A stretch of DNA of 64,000 nt, taken from contig NZ_CP095848.1 in assembly GCF_023101345.1 (NCBI RefSeq), positions 3,994,001 through 4,058,000 of the forward strand, read 5' to 3'. The notes under the pieces are model-generated. The model was given only the letters and a program-made list of their open reading frames with translations. It ran no database searches and was not told where the DNA came from. Shown here piece after piece: positions 1 through 8,305 of the stretch (the first letter of the stretch is position 1; each line of letters begins with the position of its first letter). The stretch comes from Hymenobacter sublimis. GTDB lineage: Bacteria; Bacteroidota; Bacteroidia; Cytophagales; Hymenobacteraceae. A program made the position numbers and the translations under genes.

Positions 1-101
1 CGATTCTTGGTGGTGATGTAGCGCGAGGTGCCCGGCTGCCCCGAGTTCTTATGCTCAGTGCATTCAAGGATTACCTGCACCCGGTTGCCTTTCTTAGCCA
101 T
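1..101 (-). CDS. rpmG: 50S ribosomal protein L33 (3' end outside window)
   Basis: The visible 33 codons start [20 protein letters not shown] and continue with the [11 protein letters not shown] stretch typical of bacterial L33, a small protein of the large ribosomal subunit. The gene runs off the left edge, so only the N-terminal part (of roughly 60 residues) is seen. Visible Cys is limited to one before the cut. The ATG at 101 is preceded by a strong Bacteroidota promoter match at 133-163, so it appears to be transcribed separately from the aminopeptidase gene upstream. L28 (rpmB) lies on the same strand about 2 kb upstream; in many Bacteroidota the two are adjacent. Confidence 0.95.
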   Translation of the reverse strand, partial: MAKKGNRVQVILECTEHKNSGQPGTSRYITTKN

Positions 102-132
102 CTCGACGGGGTTTTTTTGGTATTAAGGACTG

Positions 133-163
133 CAAAGGTACGACCCTTTTTGGAATTGCCAAA
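133..163 (-). promoter_or_regulatory. Bacteroidota-type promoter of rpmG
   Basis: Read on the minus strand this is TTTG, 19 bases, then TACCTTTG, an exact fit to the Bacteroidota -33 (TTTG) and -7 (TAnnTTTG) elements. It ends about 32 bases before the rpmG start codon. It is the best two-box promoter match in the window together with the one before metH. Confidence 0.7.
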
Positions 164-215
164 CAGTCAGTGACATTCCCCGCAAAACTGTGCTCGGCCC
201 TTATCCGACTGGCTC

Positions 216-1859
216 CTACTTGAGTGCAGGCAGCGTGAAATCATCCAAAGCGCTGGGCTTGGCCATTAAGCTTTCTACTTCTGCCACGGTACGCGGGGCT
301 TCCCGCGAGAGATTTTCGTAGCCCATGGTCGTAATTAGTACGTCGTCCTCGATGCGCACACCGATGTTCCACCACTTCTTGTCACAGGGGCTGCCTTCGG
401 GGATGTAAATACCTGGTTCCACAGTGATTACGCTACCTGCGCGCAACGGACCATAAGTACCGGAATCATGCACATCGAGGCCTAGGTAGTGGCTGGTGCC
501 GTGTGGAAAGTACTTGCGGGCTTCCTCCGGCTTCTTGATAATACCTAACCGAAGTAGCCCTTCCGCTACTACCTGCTGGGCAGCCTTGTTGGGAGCTTGA
601 AACTCATTGCCGGGCTTGCAGGCAGCAAATCCAGCTTCTTGAGCGGCCAGCACCAACTCGTAAATCTGGCGCTGGGCCGGGCTGAATTTGCCGGAGGGCG
701 GAATAGTGCGCGTAACATCAGCAGTATAGCCGTGGTATTCGGCGCCGCAATCCATCAGCAGCAGGTCGTTTTTTACTTGGGGCTTGTCGTTTTCGGTGTA
801 GTGCAGAATGCAGGCGTTGCCACCAGCCCCCACAATGCTGGGGTAGCCCTCGAACTCGGCCCCGTACTTTTTGTACACGTACTCGTGCACGCCTTGCAGC
901 TCCATTTCGCCCATTTCAGGACGGGTTGCCTTCATTACCTCCTGCTGGCCCACGGCGCTAATGCGCACGGCCCGGCGCAGGAGGACAAGTTCCTCGGGGG
1001 TTTTTACTTCCCGCAACTGGGCCAGCGCCGCATCAAGCACTTGCGTGTCGAAGCGGCTGGCGGGGCGGTTAGCCACAGCTTTCTGGCGCTCGGCGTCGGT
1101 TTTGGCGTTCAGGTACCCTTGCACGTAGGCATCCTGGGCTAGAGCGGGCTGAGTTTGGGTTAGGTTCTGGAGGTAAGGGACCAGCCGCGCCGCACCCGTC
1201 AGGCCACGCTGCTGAATAAGCTGCTGAGCCTCCGCCACGACGGGGTTTACATCGGCAGGGAGGGCGGCCTGCTGCCGAAACGAGGCGAGAAGGTTGTATA
1301 GGTCGGCGGGGTCCCGGCTGTCGTCGCGCACGTCCGTGGCCAGGGGCGAGTACATGATGTGGGCGAAGCCAGCCCACCCAATGCCGGCGGTTGCAAACTC
1401 CTTGTTATCGGCTACAAACTGCACCTGTAGCTGCTGCTTGGCGCCCTCCGTGCCCAGCCGACGGCCAGTCCACTGTTCGGCTTGGGGGTCGCGGGGTTGC
1501 ACGAACAGGGCTTCCGTAACGCCTGCTTGCCCTTTAACGGTCTGTGGCTCCTTGAACAGCACCAGTACCGCGTCCGGCTCAGTATAGCCAGTCAAGTAGT
1601 AAAAATCGGGACTCTGGTGGTAGGTGAAATCGACGTCGTTGGCGCGGTTGCGCACCGGGGCGGCAAATAGCACCGCTACTGAGCCGGCCGGCAAAGCTTG
1701 GCGCAGCAACTCCCGCCGCTGCTTGTGAAATGAGGGCGACAGAAAATCGGCCGGGCGGTCGGGGCCGGCGGCGCGCTGGGCCTGGGCCGAGGGAGCCGCT
1801 AGGAGCAGGCCCGCGAGCAGGAGAAGATGAGCGGGCTTGGGCAGCAGCGAGATAGGCAT
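216..1859 (-). CDS. Xaa-Pro aminopeptidase, M24B family, probably exported
   Basis: A 547-residue metallopeptidase that should release N-terminal residues preceding proline. The N-terminal region after MPISLLPKPA is a hydrophobic signal segment ending near APSAQAQ, so the protein is probably periplasmic; the start at 1859 was chosen because the longer reading adds 21 residues before this signal. Residues about 45-190 form the aminopeptidase P N-terminal domain and the pita-bread catalytic domain follows. The five metal ligands are visible: Asp about 370 (MDCGAEYHGY), Asp about 381 (TADVTRT), His about 457 (HGTSHYLGLDVHD), Glu about 481 (VEPGIYIPEG) and Glu about 504 (RIEDDVLI). It sits between rpmB and rpmG on the same strand. 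The peptidase call is firm; substrate range is inferred. Confidence 0.93.
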   Translation of the reverse strand: MPISLLPKPAHLLLLAGLLLAAPSAQAQRAAGPDRPADFLSPSFHKQRRELLRQALPAGSVAVLFAAPVRNRANDVDFTYHQSPDFYYLTGYTEPDAVLVLFKEPQTVKGQAGVTEALFVQPRDPQAEQWTGRRLGTEGAKQQLQVQFVADNKEFATAGIGWAGFAHIMYSPLATDVRDDSRDPADLYNLLASFRQQAALPADVNPVVAEAQQLIQQRGLTGAARLVPYLQNLTQTQPALAQDAYVQGYLNAKTDAERQKAVANRPASRFDTQVLDAALAQLREVKTPEELVLLRRAVRISAVGQQEVMKATRPEMGEMELQGVHEYVYKKYGAEFEGYPSIVGAGGNACILHYTENDKPQVKNDLLLMDCGAEYHGYTADVTRTIPPSGKFSPAQRQIYELVLAAQEAGFAACKPGNEFQAPNKAAQQVVAEGLLRLGIIKKPEEARKYFPHGTSHYLGLDVHDSGTYGPLRAGSVITVEPGIYIPEGSPCDKKWWNIGVRIEDDVLITTMGYENLSREAPRTVAEVESLMAKPSALDDFTLPALK

Positions 1860-1987
1860 AGCGAGGAGTTGGGTCCCTGGAGTTACCCACGAGAGGCAGG
1901 GTGCGGACCAGATATACTGCAACTTCCGAAAAAAGCAGCACCTATGCCAGCCCGGAATACGGCACCTGCTACCTATTGCTATACAAC

Positions 1988-2072
1988 AGCGCGAAGCTTC
2001 CGCTACCCGCAGAACCGAGAACTTCCAAACAAGGAAATACTCTGAATCTGCGCGTGGCGGAAGCTTCGCGCT
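1988..2072. repeat. Long hairpin, 16-bp perfect arms (AGCGCGAAGCTTCCGC)
   Basis: AGCGCGAAGCTTCCGC at 1988-2003 is repeated as its reverse complement at 2057-2072, and the arms continue inward with partial pairing (CCGCAGA against TCTGCG). It lies in the 238-base gap between rpmB and the aminopeptidase gene. There is no T-tract on either side, so it is more like an interspersed palindromic element than a simple terminator. Confidence 0.7.
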
Positions 2073-2097
2073 AAAAGGCTACTGGTTTCCGAAGAAA

Positions 2098-2337
2098 CTA
2101 GTACACGATGAAGCCTTGCTCCTTGGCCTTCTTCAGGACCGACATGATGCCGTTCTTGTTGATGGTACGGATGGTGCTGGCGGCAACTTTGAGCGTAACC
2201 CAGGCGTCTTGCTCCGGGATGTAGAAACGCTTCTTCTGCAGGTTCGGGTAGAACTTGCGCTTGGTCTTGTTGTTGGCGTGCGAAACGTTGTTGCCTACGC
2301 GGGTACGCTTGCCGGTCAGATCACAAACTCGGGCCAT
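2098..2337 (-). CDS. rpmB: 50S ribosomal protein L28
   Basis: Seventy-nine residues that begin [20 protein letters not shown] and contain [17 protein letters not shown], the signature of bacterial L28, a component of the large ribosomal subunit. Length and ends agree with the family. The ATG at 2337 is unambiguous. A weak -7-like element (GATATTTG on the minus strand, about 2378-2385) lies upstream. Downstream on the same strand come a hairpin, the aminopeptidase gene and rpmG, so the rpmB-rpmG pair common in Bacteroidota is split here. Confidence 0.97.
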   Translation of the reverse strand: MARVCDLTGKRTRVGNNVSHANNKTKRKFYPNLQKKRFYIPEQDAWVTLKVAASTIRTINKNGIMSVLKKAKEQGFIVY

Positions 2338-2433
2338 GATATCAGGAGCTTAGAGGTTTCAATGCTAGAAAAAGGGACGCAAATATCCGAAGTATTTTGA
2401 CAGAAGCAAACCCACGGGCTGAAAAATAGCAGG

Positions 2434-2619
2434 TTAGCCCGTTTTCCGGCCCGGACGGGGCTTCTTTTTGTCGCGCCCGAACTGCCAAGGGCAGTGCCGG
2501 CAGCCGTTGCCGCAGCAGGTACCCCGCCGCAAATGGTACTGTTCCGTGAAAACCATATAGCCTTCCGGGGTCAGGTAATAGTCGCCGGGCTGGAGGGGTT
2601 GGGGAGCGGAACGGGCCAC
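2434..2619 (-). CDS. Small DUF5522-type cysteine-rich protein
   Basis: Sixty-one residues with the pattern GYMVFTEQYHLRRGTCCGNG followed by CRHCPW and a basic tail (KKKPRPGRKTG). This arrangement of four cysteines and a histidine matches my recollection of the DUF5522 family, whose function is unknown; the CC...CxxC cluster suggests bound metal. The start used is GTG at 2619; no in-frame ATG lies close upstream, and the reading continues open further 5' with more cysteines, so the true N-terminus could be longer. It lies about 95 bases upstream of rpmB on the same strand. Confidence 0.75.
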   Translation of the reverse strand: MARSAPQPLQPGDYYLTPEGYMVFTEQYHLRRGTCCGNGCRHCPWQFGRDKKKPRPGRKTG

Positions 2620-2747
2620 GAAATTACAGGAAGTGAAGCCGCAAGATACGCAGGCTCAGCCAGTGCGGCCGTTGAAAACATGTTCTTACCCTTGGGAGTA
2701 TATAGTCTACTCCGCGCTTGGGCTTATGGCGCCGGCTGTCCTGCATC

Positions 2748-3218
2748 ATGCGCCCTCTGCTACCCTTGTTTTTGGCTGTGCTGCTGACCGGCGCAGCGCA
2801 GGCCCAACACTCTGAATCGGCTGGTGTTGCGCTGCTGGTTGAGCAACTAGCTCAGGCGCCGGAAACCTTGCCGGAACTACCCTTGAAAGAAGCCCGTCGC
2901 ACCTTGCCCCAAGCGCGGCAGCGCTACCAGCGCGGCCTACCGGCCAGCACTAACTTCTACCTCACGGCCCGAGTACTAAATGAAACGGCTACCCCCGAAG
3001 CCGTGGTAATACTTGTTGAGCGGTGGCAGGGTAGCCGCATCAGCGGCCGTATTCTGCGGCTAGACCCCAACGGCCGCGCTACCCCCGGCCCCGCTGCCGA
3101 GTTCGAGGAAGCTGCCGTGCTAGACTGGGTGCTGGTGCAGCCCAACGGCGCGGAGGAAGGCAACTACCTCGGCAAATTCTTGGACCTGGAAGACCGACTG
3201 GCAACTCTGCACGACTAG
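2748..3218 (+). CDS. Exported protein with a DUF2314-like domain
   Basis: About 156 residues. MRPLLPLFLAVLLTGAAQAQ is a clear signal peptide, and the ATG at 2748 was chosen because it starts exactly there. The mature part has FYLTARVLNE, ERWQGSRISGRILRLDP and AVLDWVLVQP, a layout like DUF2314 (a beta-rich domain with an invariant Asp-Trp pair near its end). Function is unknown for that family, and the match is from memory. It is convergent with the LEA-type-2 gene at 3244, only 25 bases away and without an obvious terminator between them. Confidence 0.6.
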   Translation: MRPLLPLFLAVLLTGAAQAQHSESAGVALLVEQLAQAPETLPELPLKEARRTLPQARQRYQRGLPASTNFYLTARVLNETATPEAVVILVERWQGSRISGRILRLDPNGRATPGPAAEFEEAAVLDWVLVQPNGAEEGNYLGKFLDLEDRLATLHD

Positions 3219-3243
3219 GTAGTTTGCCGCGCCGGCCGTCGGT

Positions 3244-4146
3244 TTACTCGCCTTTCTTCGGAATGTTCTTCAAATCCTGCAACGTGCCGCTGCTATTGAA
3301 GCGCATGGTCATGTCCTTGGGGTTGTGCTGGCCGGCGGCAATTACGGCCGCGCCGGTGAGCTTGTAGTTGGTTTTCTTCGCTTTGAAAAGGGTTTTGAAG
3401 GCAACTTTGGGTAACCCCTTGGGTTCAAACTTCACGTGAATGGGCATAAGCTCCGTGCCGCGCTTACGAAACGAGACATCCTTTTCCTCCACGCCCTGCA
3501 CCTGCATGTCGTCACTGATGCGGAAATCATAGCTCACGCGCCGAACCGTGACGGGAAACGGGTTGTAATTGGTCACCTTCAGCGTGACAACGGCTTCACC
3601 GTTCTTCAGCCCCAAGTCTTTTACGTCTACGTCGGCTACTTCCACCTTCGGAAGTTTGGGCAGGTACACCCGTTTGGTGATGTTCACCGGAATCTTCTGG
3701 GGGCCGGCCACGGGTAAGCGGGTGTACAGGTTCATGGTCATTTGCACGTCTACGCAGTCCTGTTGGCTGTTTTTGAGCGTGTTCTTGACGTTGCTTAAAT
3801 CCACGGACATGGGAAGCTGCAGGTGGCTGACGGCGTTGCCCTGCATGACGGTAGGCTTGTCCTTGGTACCCTCAGCCAGCAGTTTGCCATCTACGCGGGT
3901 CTGGTAGCTTAGGCTATCAATTTGCAGGGTTACGGGCATGTGGTTGCGCAAATCCGTCTTTACCTGAGCCTGCAAACGGTCGGCGGTAATATTATTAACG
4001 GAGAGGGAAGTATTTTCCAGGGTCGGCAACAGTTCCTTGCCCTTATCGGTTGAAAAGTAGGCCCAGCCGCCGCCCAGCAATAGAACCACAAGCAGAGCCA
4101 GTATAAAAGTCCAGACGGGGTGACGGCGTACGAAAGTAGCGGCCAT
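3244..4146 (-). CDS. LEA type 2 family protein
   Basis: Three hundred residues: a short cytoplasmic N-terminus (MAATFVRRHPVW), one transmembrane helix at about 12-31, then two beta-sandwich LEA-2/WHy-like units at about 40-160 and 175-285. The second carries the typical VTLKVTNYNPFPVTVRRVSYDF motif in which Asn-Pro-Phe-Pro precedes a beta strand. LEA-2 proteins are linked to stress and desiccation tolerance and may act at the membrane in the periplasm; that role is family knowledge, not visible here. Start ATG at 4146 is clear. Confidence 0.8.
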   Translation of the reverse strand: MAATFVRRHPVWTFILALLVVLLLGGGWAYFSTDKGKELLPTLENTSLSVNNITADRLQAQVKTDLRNHMPVTLQIDSLSYQTRVDGKLLAEGTKDKPTVMQGNAVSHLQLPMSVDLSNVKNTLKNSQQDCVDVQMTMNLYTRLPVAGPQKIPVNITKRVYLPKLPKVEVADVDVKDLGLKNGEAVVTLKVTNYNPFPVTVRRVSYDFRISDDMQVQGVEEKDVSFRKRGTELMPIHVKFEPKGLPKVAFKTLFKAKKTNYKLTGAAVIAAGQHNPKDMTMRFNSSGTLQDLKNIPKKGE

Positions 4147-4312
4147 AGTTTCGGAAGCTGCGTTGGAGAGTGAACTAGAATGCTACCGGATAGTATATAC
4201 GGTTGAGCTTCAAGAATTTACAAGGCAGCACTTTTCTCTTACTCCTGAAAGCAGGGAAATGGTTATGGCCGAGCTTGCCTTGGCAGCTCCGTATCGGGCC
4301 CGCCTTTTTCCG

Positions 4313-4320
4313 TAGTTTTG
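4313..4320 (+). promoter_or_regulatory. -7 promoter element before rocD
   Basis: TAGTTTTG is an exact match to the Bacteroidota -7 element TAnnTTTG, 39 bases before the rocD ATG. No TTTG is seen at the expected -33 position. Confidence 0.45.
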
Positions 4321-4359
4321 AACTAGTTAAGTCCGCTGTTAACCCAAACCACCCTTGTT

Positions 4360-5628
4360 ATGCAGTCCGCCCCCACCCACCCCACTGCCGACGTACTCAC
4401 CTCGCCCAGCCGCAGCCAGGAGCTTATGGCGCTGGAGGACCAGTATGGGGCTCACAATTACCATCCGCTGCCCGTGGTGTTGGCCCGGGGCGAGGGCGTG
4501 CACCTCTGGGACGTGGAAGGCAAGCATTATTACGACTTCTTGTCGGCGTACTCGGCCGTAAATCAGGGCCACTGTCACCCGCGCATCATTGGCGCCCTCA
4601 CGGAACAGGCTCAGAAGCTGACGCTTACTTCCCGCGCCTTCTTCAACGACCAATTGGGCCCGGCCGAAAAGCAGCTTTGTGAACTGTTTAACTACGATAA
4701 AGCCCTGCTGATGAACTCCGGGGCCGAGGCCGTAGAAACTGCCCTGAAGCTGGCCCGCAAGTGGGGCTACCAGGAAAAAGGTATTGCCCCGAATCAGGCC
4801 CGCATTCTGGTGGCCGAGCACAACTTCCACGGCCGCACCACGGGTATCATCTCCTTTAGCACCGATCCGGACTCCACTGGTGGCTTCGGCCCCTACACGC
4901 CCGGCTACCAGGTAGTACCCTACGATGATTTGGCGGCCCTGGAAGAAGCCGTGAAAGACCCGCACGTGTGCGGCTTCCTAGTGGAGCCCATTCAGGGTGA
5001 GGCCGGCGTCATGGTACCTTCGGAGGGCTACTTGGCTCAGGCCGCCGCTATTTGCAAGGCTCACAAGGTGCTGTTTATTGCCGATGAAATTCAAACGGGC
5101 CTGGGCCGCACCGGTGAGCTGCTGGCCGTGTGTTACGAGGGTGTGCACGCCGACATTCTAATTCTGGGCAAGGCCTTGAGTGGGGGCGTGATGCCGGTGT
5201 CGGCGGTGCTGGCTCGCAACGAAATCATGCTCACTATTCAGCCCGGGCAGCACGGCTCTACGTTTGGGGGTAATCCGCTGGCCTGCGTGGTACTGCGGGC
5301 CGCCCTGGACGTGCTGCTGGAGGAAAAGCTCACCGAAAACGCCCGCGTACTGGGTGAAGTATTCCGGGAGCGGATGCGCCGGGTGCAGCAGCAGCGCCCC
5401 GAGGTAGTAGAGCTAGTACGTGGCAAGGGACTACTCAACGCCGTGGTTATCAAGCCCCGCCCCGACGGCCGCACGGCCTGGGACGTGTGCGTGACCTTGA
5501 TGGAGCGCGGCGTGCTCGCCAAGCCTACCCACGGCGACATCATTCGGTTTGCCCCACCCCTGGTTATTACCGAGGAACAGCTCCACGAAGCCTGCGACAT
5601 TATTGAGCAGGTAATCCGGGAGTTCTAA
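4360..5628 (+). CDS. rocD: Ornithine aminotransferase (ornithine-oxo-acid transaminase)
   Basis: A 422-residue class III PLP-dependent aminotransferase that converts ornithine and 2-oxoglutarate to glutamate semialdehyde and glutamate in arginine/proline metabolism. Visible family motifs are [19 protein letters not shown] near the N-terminus, [17 protein letters not shown] (cofactor phosphate site), [37 protein letters not shown] and the PLP lysine K271 in [17 protein letters not shown]. The residues YGAHNY and the length favour ornithine over acetylornithine aminotransferases. It is monocistronic: promoter element upstream, GTCAGGCTGA hairpin with T-tract downstream. Confidence 0.93.
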   Translation: MQSAPTHPTADVLTSPSRSQELMALEDQYGAHNYHPLPVVLARGEGVHLWDVEGKHYYDFLSAYSAVNQGHCHPRIIGALTEQAQKLTLTSRAFFNDQLGPAEKQLCELFNYDKALLMNSGAEAVETALKLARKWGYQEKGIAPNQARILVAEHNFHGRTTGIISFSTDPDSTGGFGPYTPGYQVVPYDDLAALEEAVKDPHVCGFLVEPIQGEAGVMVPSEGYLAQAAAICKAHKVLFIADEIQTGLGRTGELLAVCYEGVHADILILGKALSGGVMPVSAVLARNEIMLTIQPGQHGSTFGGNPLACVVLRAALDVLLEEKLTENARVLGEVFRERMRRVQQQRPEVVELVRGKGLLNAVVIKPRPDGRTAWDVCVTLMERGVLAKPTHGDIIRFAPPLVITEEQLHEACDIIEQVIREF

Positions 5629-5666
5629 GCTCTATGAAGAGTAAAAACTTTGGATTAACACAGGTC

Positions 5667-5766
5667 GTCAGGCTGAGCACAGTAAAACATTTCGCATGCT
5701 ACTGTCAGCCCGCGAGATGCTTCGTCTCTGCATGATGCGCAGAATAATCAGCCTGACGTTCTTTTT
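5667..5766 (+). terminator. GTCAGGCTGA hairpin with T-tract after rocD
   Basis: GTCAGGCTGA at 5667-5676 pairs with TCAGCCTGAC at 5748-5757, and is followed by TTCTTTTTT. The inside contains GCGAGATGCTTCGTC, a sequence related to the hairpin at 36843-36948. It therefore looks like a member of an interspersed repeat family doubling as terminator. Confidence 0.6.
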
Positions 5767-5885
5767 TAGCTCAAACACCCTTACTGTCCACGCCGGTTAG
5801 GTTGCCATACTTGAACCCGGTACGCTGGCTTATCCTTTTCCTAATCGGAAGGCTGGTTTGCCATTTTGCTGCAGTATCCTTTTAC

Positions 5886-5916
5886 AAGCGGGGTCCCTGA
5901 GTAGGGGCCCCGCTTT
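5886..5916 (+). terminator. Hairpin terminator-like sequence
   Basis: AAGCGGGGTCCC pairs with GGGGCCCCGCTT across a 6-base loop, then TTGG. It lies in the 458-base gap between rocD and the HdeD-like gene. A smaller hairpin (GCTCCG/CGGAGC, 5958-5977) follows. I see no gene in 5629-6087. Confidence 0.5.
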
Positions 5917-6087
5917 GGCGTAGTATGGGGCTTGCTTGCCGTACGTATTACCCGGTTGCTCCGCACAAAAACGGAGCAGCCTTACCGGGAAATACTGAAT
6001 TTGGGTGCGTTGGTCGGCACGGCCGCAACACGGAGTTGGCCGCGGGAGTATGCTGGAGCAATCTTCCAAACTTTACGACTAGCAGCT

Positions 6088-6654
6088 ATGCTACAATCAG
6101 TTATGTATTCAAACTGGTGGGTAATGGCCCTGCGCGGACTGTCGGCCGTGCTATTCGGCTTGCTTACTTTCCTGATGCCCGGCCTGACCTTACTGGTGCT
6201 GATAACCTTGTTCGGGGCATACTGCCTGGTGAATGGGGTGCTCACCCTAATCACGGCCTTCCGCGGGGGGCGCAACCAACCGCGCTGGTGGGCCCTGGTT
6301 CTAGAAGGGGCCGTCAGTTTGGTTGCTGGGGCCGTGACTTTAGCCTGGCCCGATCTTACCTCCCTGGTGCTTCTGTACGTGGTAGCCATCTGGGCCCTGG
6401 TAACCGGGCTGCTCCAGATCGGCTCGGCCATTCGGCTGCGCAAGCACATAACCGGGGAGTGGGTGCTGATGGCCGGGGGCTTGCTTTCGGTACTGTTCGG
6501 ATTGATACTGATGACGAGGCCCATTGCGGGCGCCCTGGTTATTGCCTGGTGGGTGGGGGCTTACGCATTTGCCTTCGGGATTCTATTAGCGATACTGGCC
6601 TTCCGGCTGCGGCGGCAGGCCAGCCACCAAGGAGCAGCAGCTTCAGCCAGCTAA
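6088..6654 (+). CDS. HdeD family integral membrane protein
   Basis: About 188 residues from the ATG at 6088, made almost entirely of six predicted transmembrane helices arranged as three pairs, with the repeated motif SAVLFGLLTFLMPGLTLLVL / AGAVTLAWPDLTSLVLLYVV / LSVLFGLILMTRPIAGALVI. This threefold pattern (a helix, a Pro in W/M-P, then another helix) is characteristic of the HdeD/DUF308 family, known from acid resistance in enterics; here the role is unknown. Longer readings upstream to 5932 lack a convincing membrane start and cross the hairpin region, so the internal ATG is preferred. Confidence 0.85.
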   Translation: MLQSVMYSNWWVMALRGLSAVLFGLLTFLMPGLTLLVLITLFGAYCLVNGVLTLITAFRGGRNQPRWWALVLEGAVSLVAGAVTLAWPDLTSLVLLYVVAIWALVTGLLQIGSAIRLRKHITGEWVLMAGGLLSVLFGLILMTRPIAGALVIAWWVGAYAFAFGILLAILAFRLRRQASHQGAAASAS

Positions 6655-6753
6655 GTGGCGGGCCAGCGGCCACGCCCACCGACGAAACCGCGCTTCTGGC
6701 GGGGCATGGCCGCAGATTAGCCGAGGATGCCAGCAGGGGGCTAGACGAGGTAG

Positions 6754-6761
6754 TAATTTTG
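6754..6761 (+). promoter_or_regulatory. -7 promoter element before the first small lipoprotein
   Basis: TAATTTTG fits TAnnTTTG exactly and lies 30 bases before the ATG at 6791. Confidence 0.45.
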
Positions 6762-6790
6762 ACTCATTACTACTTCAACATCTACTCGTT

Positions 6791-7012
6791 ATGCGTACTC
6801 GTCGGTTGCTTCTGTTGTGTGGTTTGGTGTCAATGCTAGCAAGCAGCTGCCAGACGAGTCGCTCGGCTTTTCAGGCCCGGCATTTGGGTCCGGTAATGTC
6901 GTTTTCCGCTGACACGGCTACCACGGTACTGCTGCTACACGACTCCCAGGGCCCGCAGGCCACTCGGGTGCAGGTAACGGCCGCCGAAGCCGCTGCCTTC
7001 CGCCAGCAGTAA
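6791..7012 (+). CDS. Small lipoprotein, first of three related genes
   Basis: Seventy-three residues with a lipoprotein signal MRTRRLLLLCGLVSMLASSC; the lipid-bearing Cys is residue 20. The residues just after it, QTSRSAFQARHLGP, resemble the start of the next two proteins (CRSE..., FQFRP). The rest is short and without a recognised domain. I do not recognise a function. The two genes downstream are longer and carry C-terminal membrane segments, which this one lacks; it may be a shortened copy. Confidence 0.65.
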   Translation: MRTRRLLLLCGLVSMLASSCQTSRSAFQARHLGPVMSFSADTATTVLLLHDSQGPQATRVQVTAAEAAAFRQQ

Positions 7013-7175
7013 GCCGGGAGCGGGTTTCCCGCTGACGTTTCACCCTGATTTTCACACACCACGCCGCCGTGGTCCAGTCCAAAGTGGGCGGGGCCGCGGC
7101 GGTGGTGTTTTCGGCCAGCTGGCTTCCGGGAGCCCGAAAATGCGGCCCGGCGCGGCGTTTGTTTTACCTTGGGCC

Positions 7176-7706
7176 ATGCATGTATTCCGATGGTGCCGCG
7201 GCTGGGCGGCAATTGCGCTGCTGGCCACTAGCTGCCGCAGCGAACAGGTAGCCTTTCAATTCCGACCTACTCCTCCCAGCGTTGCTCCGGCCCCCATTTC
7301 TGTCCCCTCTCCCACTACTCCCTCTCCGGCACCGGCACCGGCCCCTGCCCCGCTGGAACCCACCCCTACGGCCTCCGTTGCTACCCCGGCCCGCCCGAAA
7401 ACGCAGCAACTGGCTCACCTGCCACAGCCACCTCAACAGCTTCACCGTCAACTACTTCGTCGCCATCAATCCCAGGAAACTACGGCCCGGCCCCAGGCAC
7501 AGCTTCCGGACAGGCGCGACACGTGGCATCTGCTGCTGGGTGGGTTGCTGATAGCGGCTGGGGTAGTAACGGGGCTGCTGCTGGGCGGCTGGCTGGGGCT
7601 AGGTGTAGGGGCGCTGATTGTTGTTCTGGGCTACTACTTTCTGGTGCTGGGCCTAGGTGGCAAACACGCGTGGCTGGAGATTTTTCAGGAGTTTTTCAAC
7701 ATGTAA
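7176..7706 (+). CDS. Proline-rich lipoprotein with C-terminal membrane segments, second of three
   Basis: About 176 residues from the ATG at 7176. Signal MHVFRWCRGWAAIALLATSC gives a lipidated Cys at residue 20 followed by RSEQVAFQFRP. Then comes a Pro/Ala-rich linker, a basic stretch, and two closely spaced hydrophobic glycine-rich segments (about 122-160: LLLGGLLIAAGVVTGLLLGG and VGALIVVLGYYFLVLGL). Function is unknown. A weak -7-like box TACCTTGG sits directly before the ATG (about 7165-7172), implying a very short leader. A longer in-frame start at 7140 would put ten extra residues before the signal and is less likely. Confidence 0.65.
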   Translation: MHVFRWCRGWAAIALLATSCRSEQVAFQFRPTPPSVAPAPISVPSPTTPSPAPAPAPAPLEPTPTASVATPARPKTQQLAHLPQPPQQLHRQLLRRHQSQETTARPQAQLPDRRDTWHLLLGGLLIAAGVVTGLLLGGWLGLGVGALIVVLGYYFLVLGLGGKHAWLEIFQEFFNM

Positions 7707-7727
7707 CCACCACATACTGCACAAATT

Positions 7728-8225
7728 ATGGCGTACGGTAAGGGCATCCTGCTATTCCTTGCTGGTGCTTTGGTCACGGGTTGCCGAAGCGAAAGGACTG
7801 GGTTTCAGTTCAGGCCAGCTCCCGTGGTAGCAAAACCGGAGGTTCCGGTTGGCACAGCCTCGCCACCCGCCGCGAAGGTGGCCCGCCTGAGCCTACCGGT
7901 AGGGCCTGACTGGCGGTCCTCAGCCCGGAGCCGAAACAAACAACCACGCCCGGCAGCCAAGCGGCGGCCAGCTTCCGCAGCCACCAGCCATACCCGCACG
8001 GATGCTGCTCAGCACCGCCAGCAGCCGAAACCGTCGTTTCACTACCGGAGCCCGCGCGAACTGCACTTTGGGCCAAACGCCGGCACCTTTTTACTGCTAG
8101 TGGTTGGAGGAGTTATAGGCCTGATTGTGGGTGCCTTTATCGGTTCTACTGCTGGCATTATGGTAGCCGTGGCAGGCCTGGCAGCCGTAGTGCTGGGCTT
8201 CCTAGGTTTTGTGAACCAGTGGTAG
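7728..8225 (+). CDS. Lipoprotein with C-terminal membrane segments, third of three
   Basis: A 165-residue protein with signal MAYGKGILLFLAGALVTGC, lipidated Cys at residue 19, and RSERTGFQFRP directly after it, the same motif as in the preceding gene. A basic, Arg/Ala/Pro-rich middle is followed by a double hydrophobic glycine-zipper-like region at about 123-162 (LLLVVGGVIGLIVGAFIGS, AVAGLAAVVLGFLGF). Such an arrangement would span the periplasm with the N-terminus on the lipid and the C-terminus in a membrane. Function is unknown. It lies 21 bases after its paralogue and is probably co-transcribed with it. Confidence 0.65.
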   Translation: MAYGKGILLFLAGALVTGCRSERTGFQFRPAPVVAKPEVPVGTASPPAAKVARLSLPVGPDWRSSARSRNKQPRPAAKRRPASAATSHTRTDAAQHRQQPKPSFHYRSPRELHFGPNAGTFLLLVVGGVIGLIVGAFIGSTAGIMVAVAGLAAVVLGFLGFVNQW

Positions 8226-8249
8226 CCTGATCTGCCAATTCCGCAACCT

Positions 8250-8257
8250 TACCTTTG
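8250..8257 (+). promoter_or_regulatory. -7 promoter element before hemB
   Basis: TACCTTTG, an exact TAnnTTTG match, 49 bases before the hemB ATG. Confidence 0.5.
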
Positions 8258-8305
8258 CCGCGGTTGTTCTACCCCGTCTACCTCACTGATAACTGAAAGC
8301 TACCC

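Noticed and set aside
5925-6839. 304-codon frame overlapping the HdeD-like gene
   Set aside because: It is in another frame over six clear transmembrane helices and continues past that gene into the intergenic region, with no recognisable domain.
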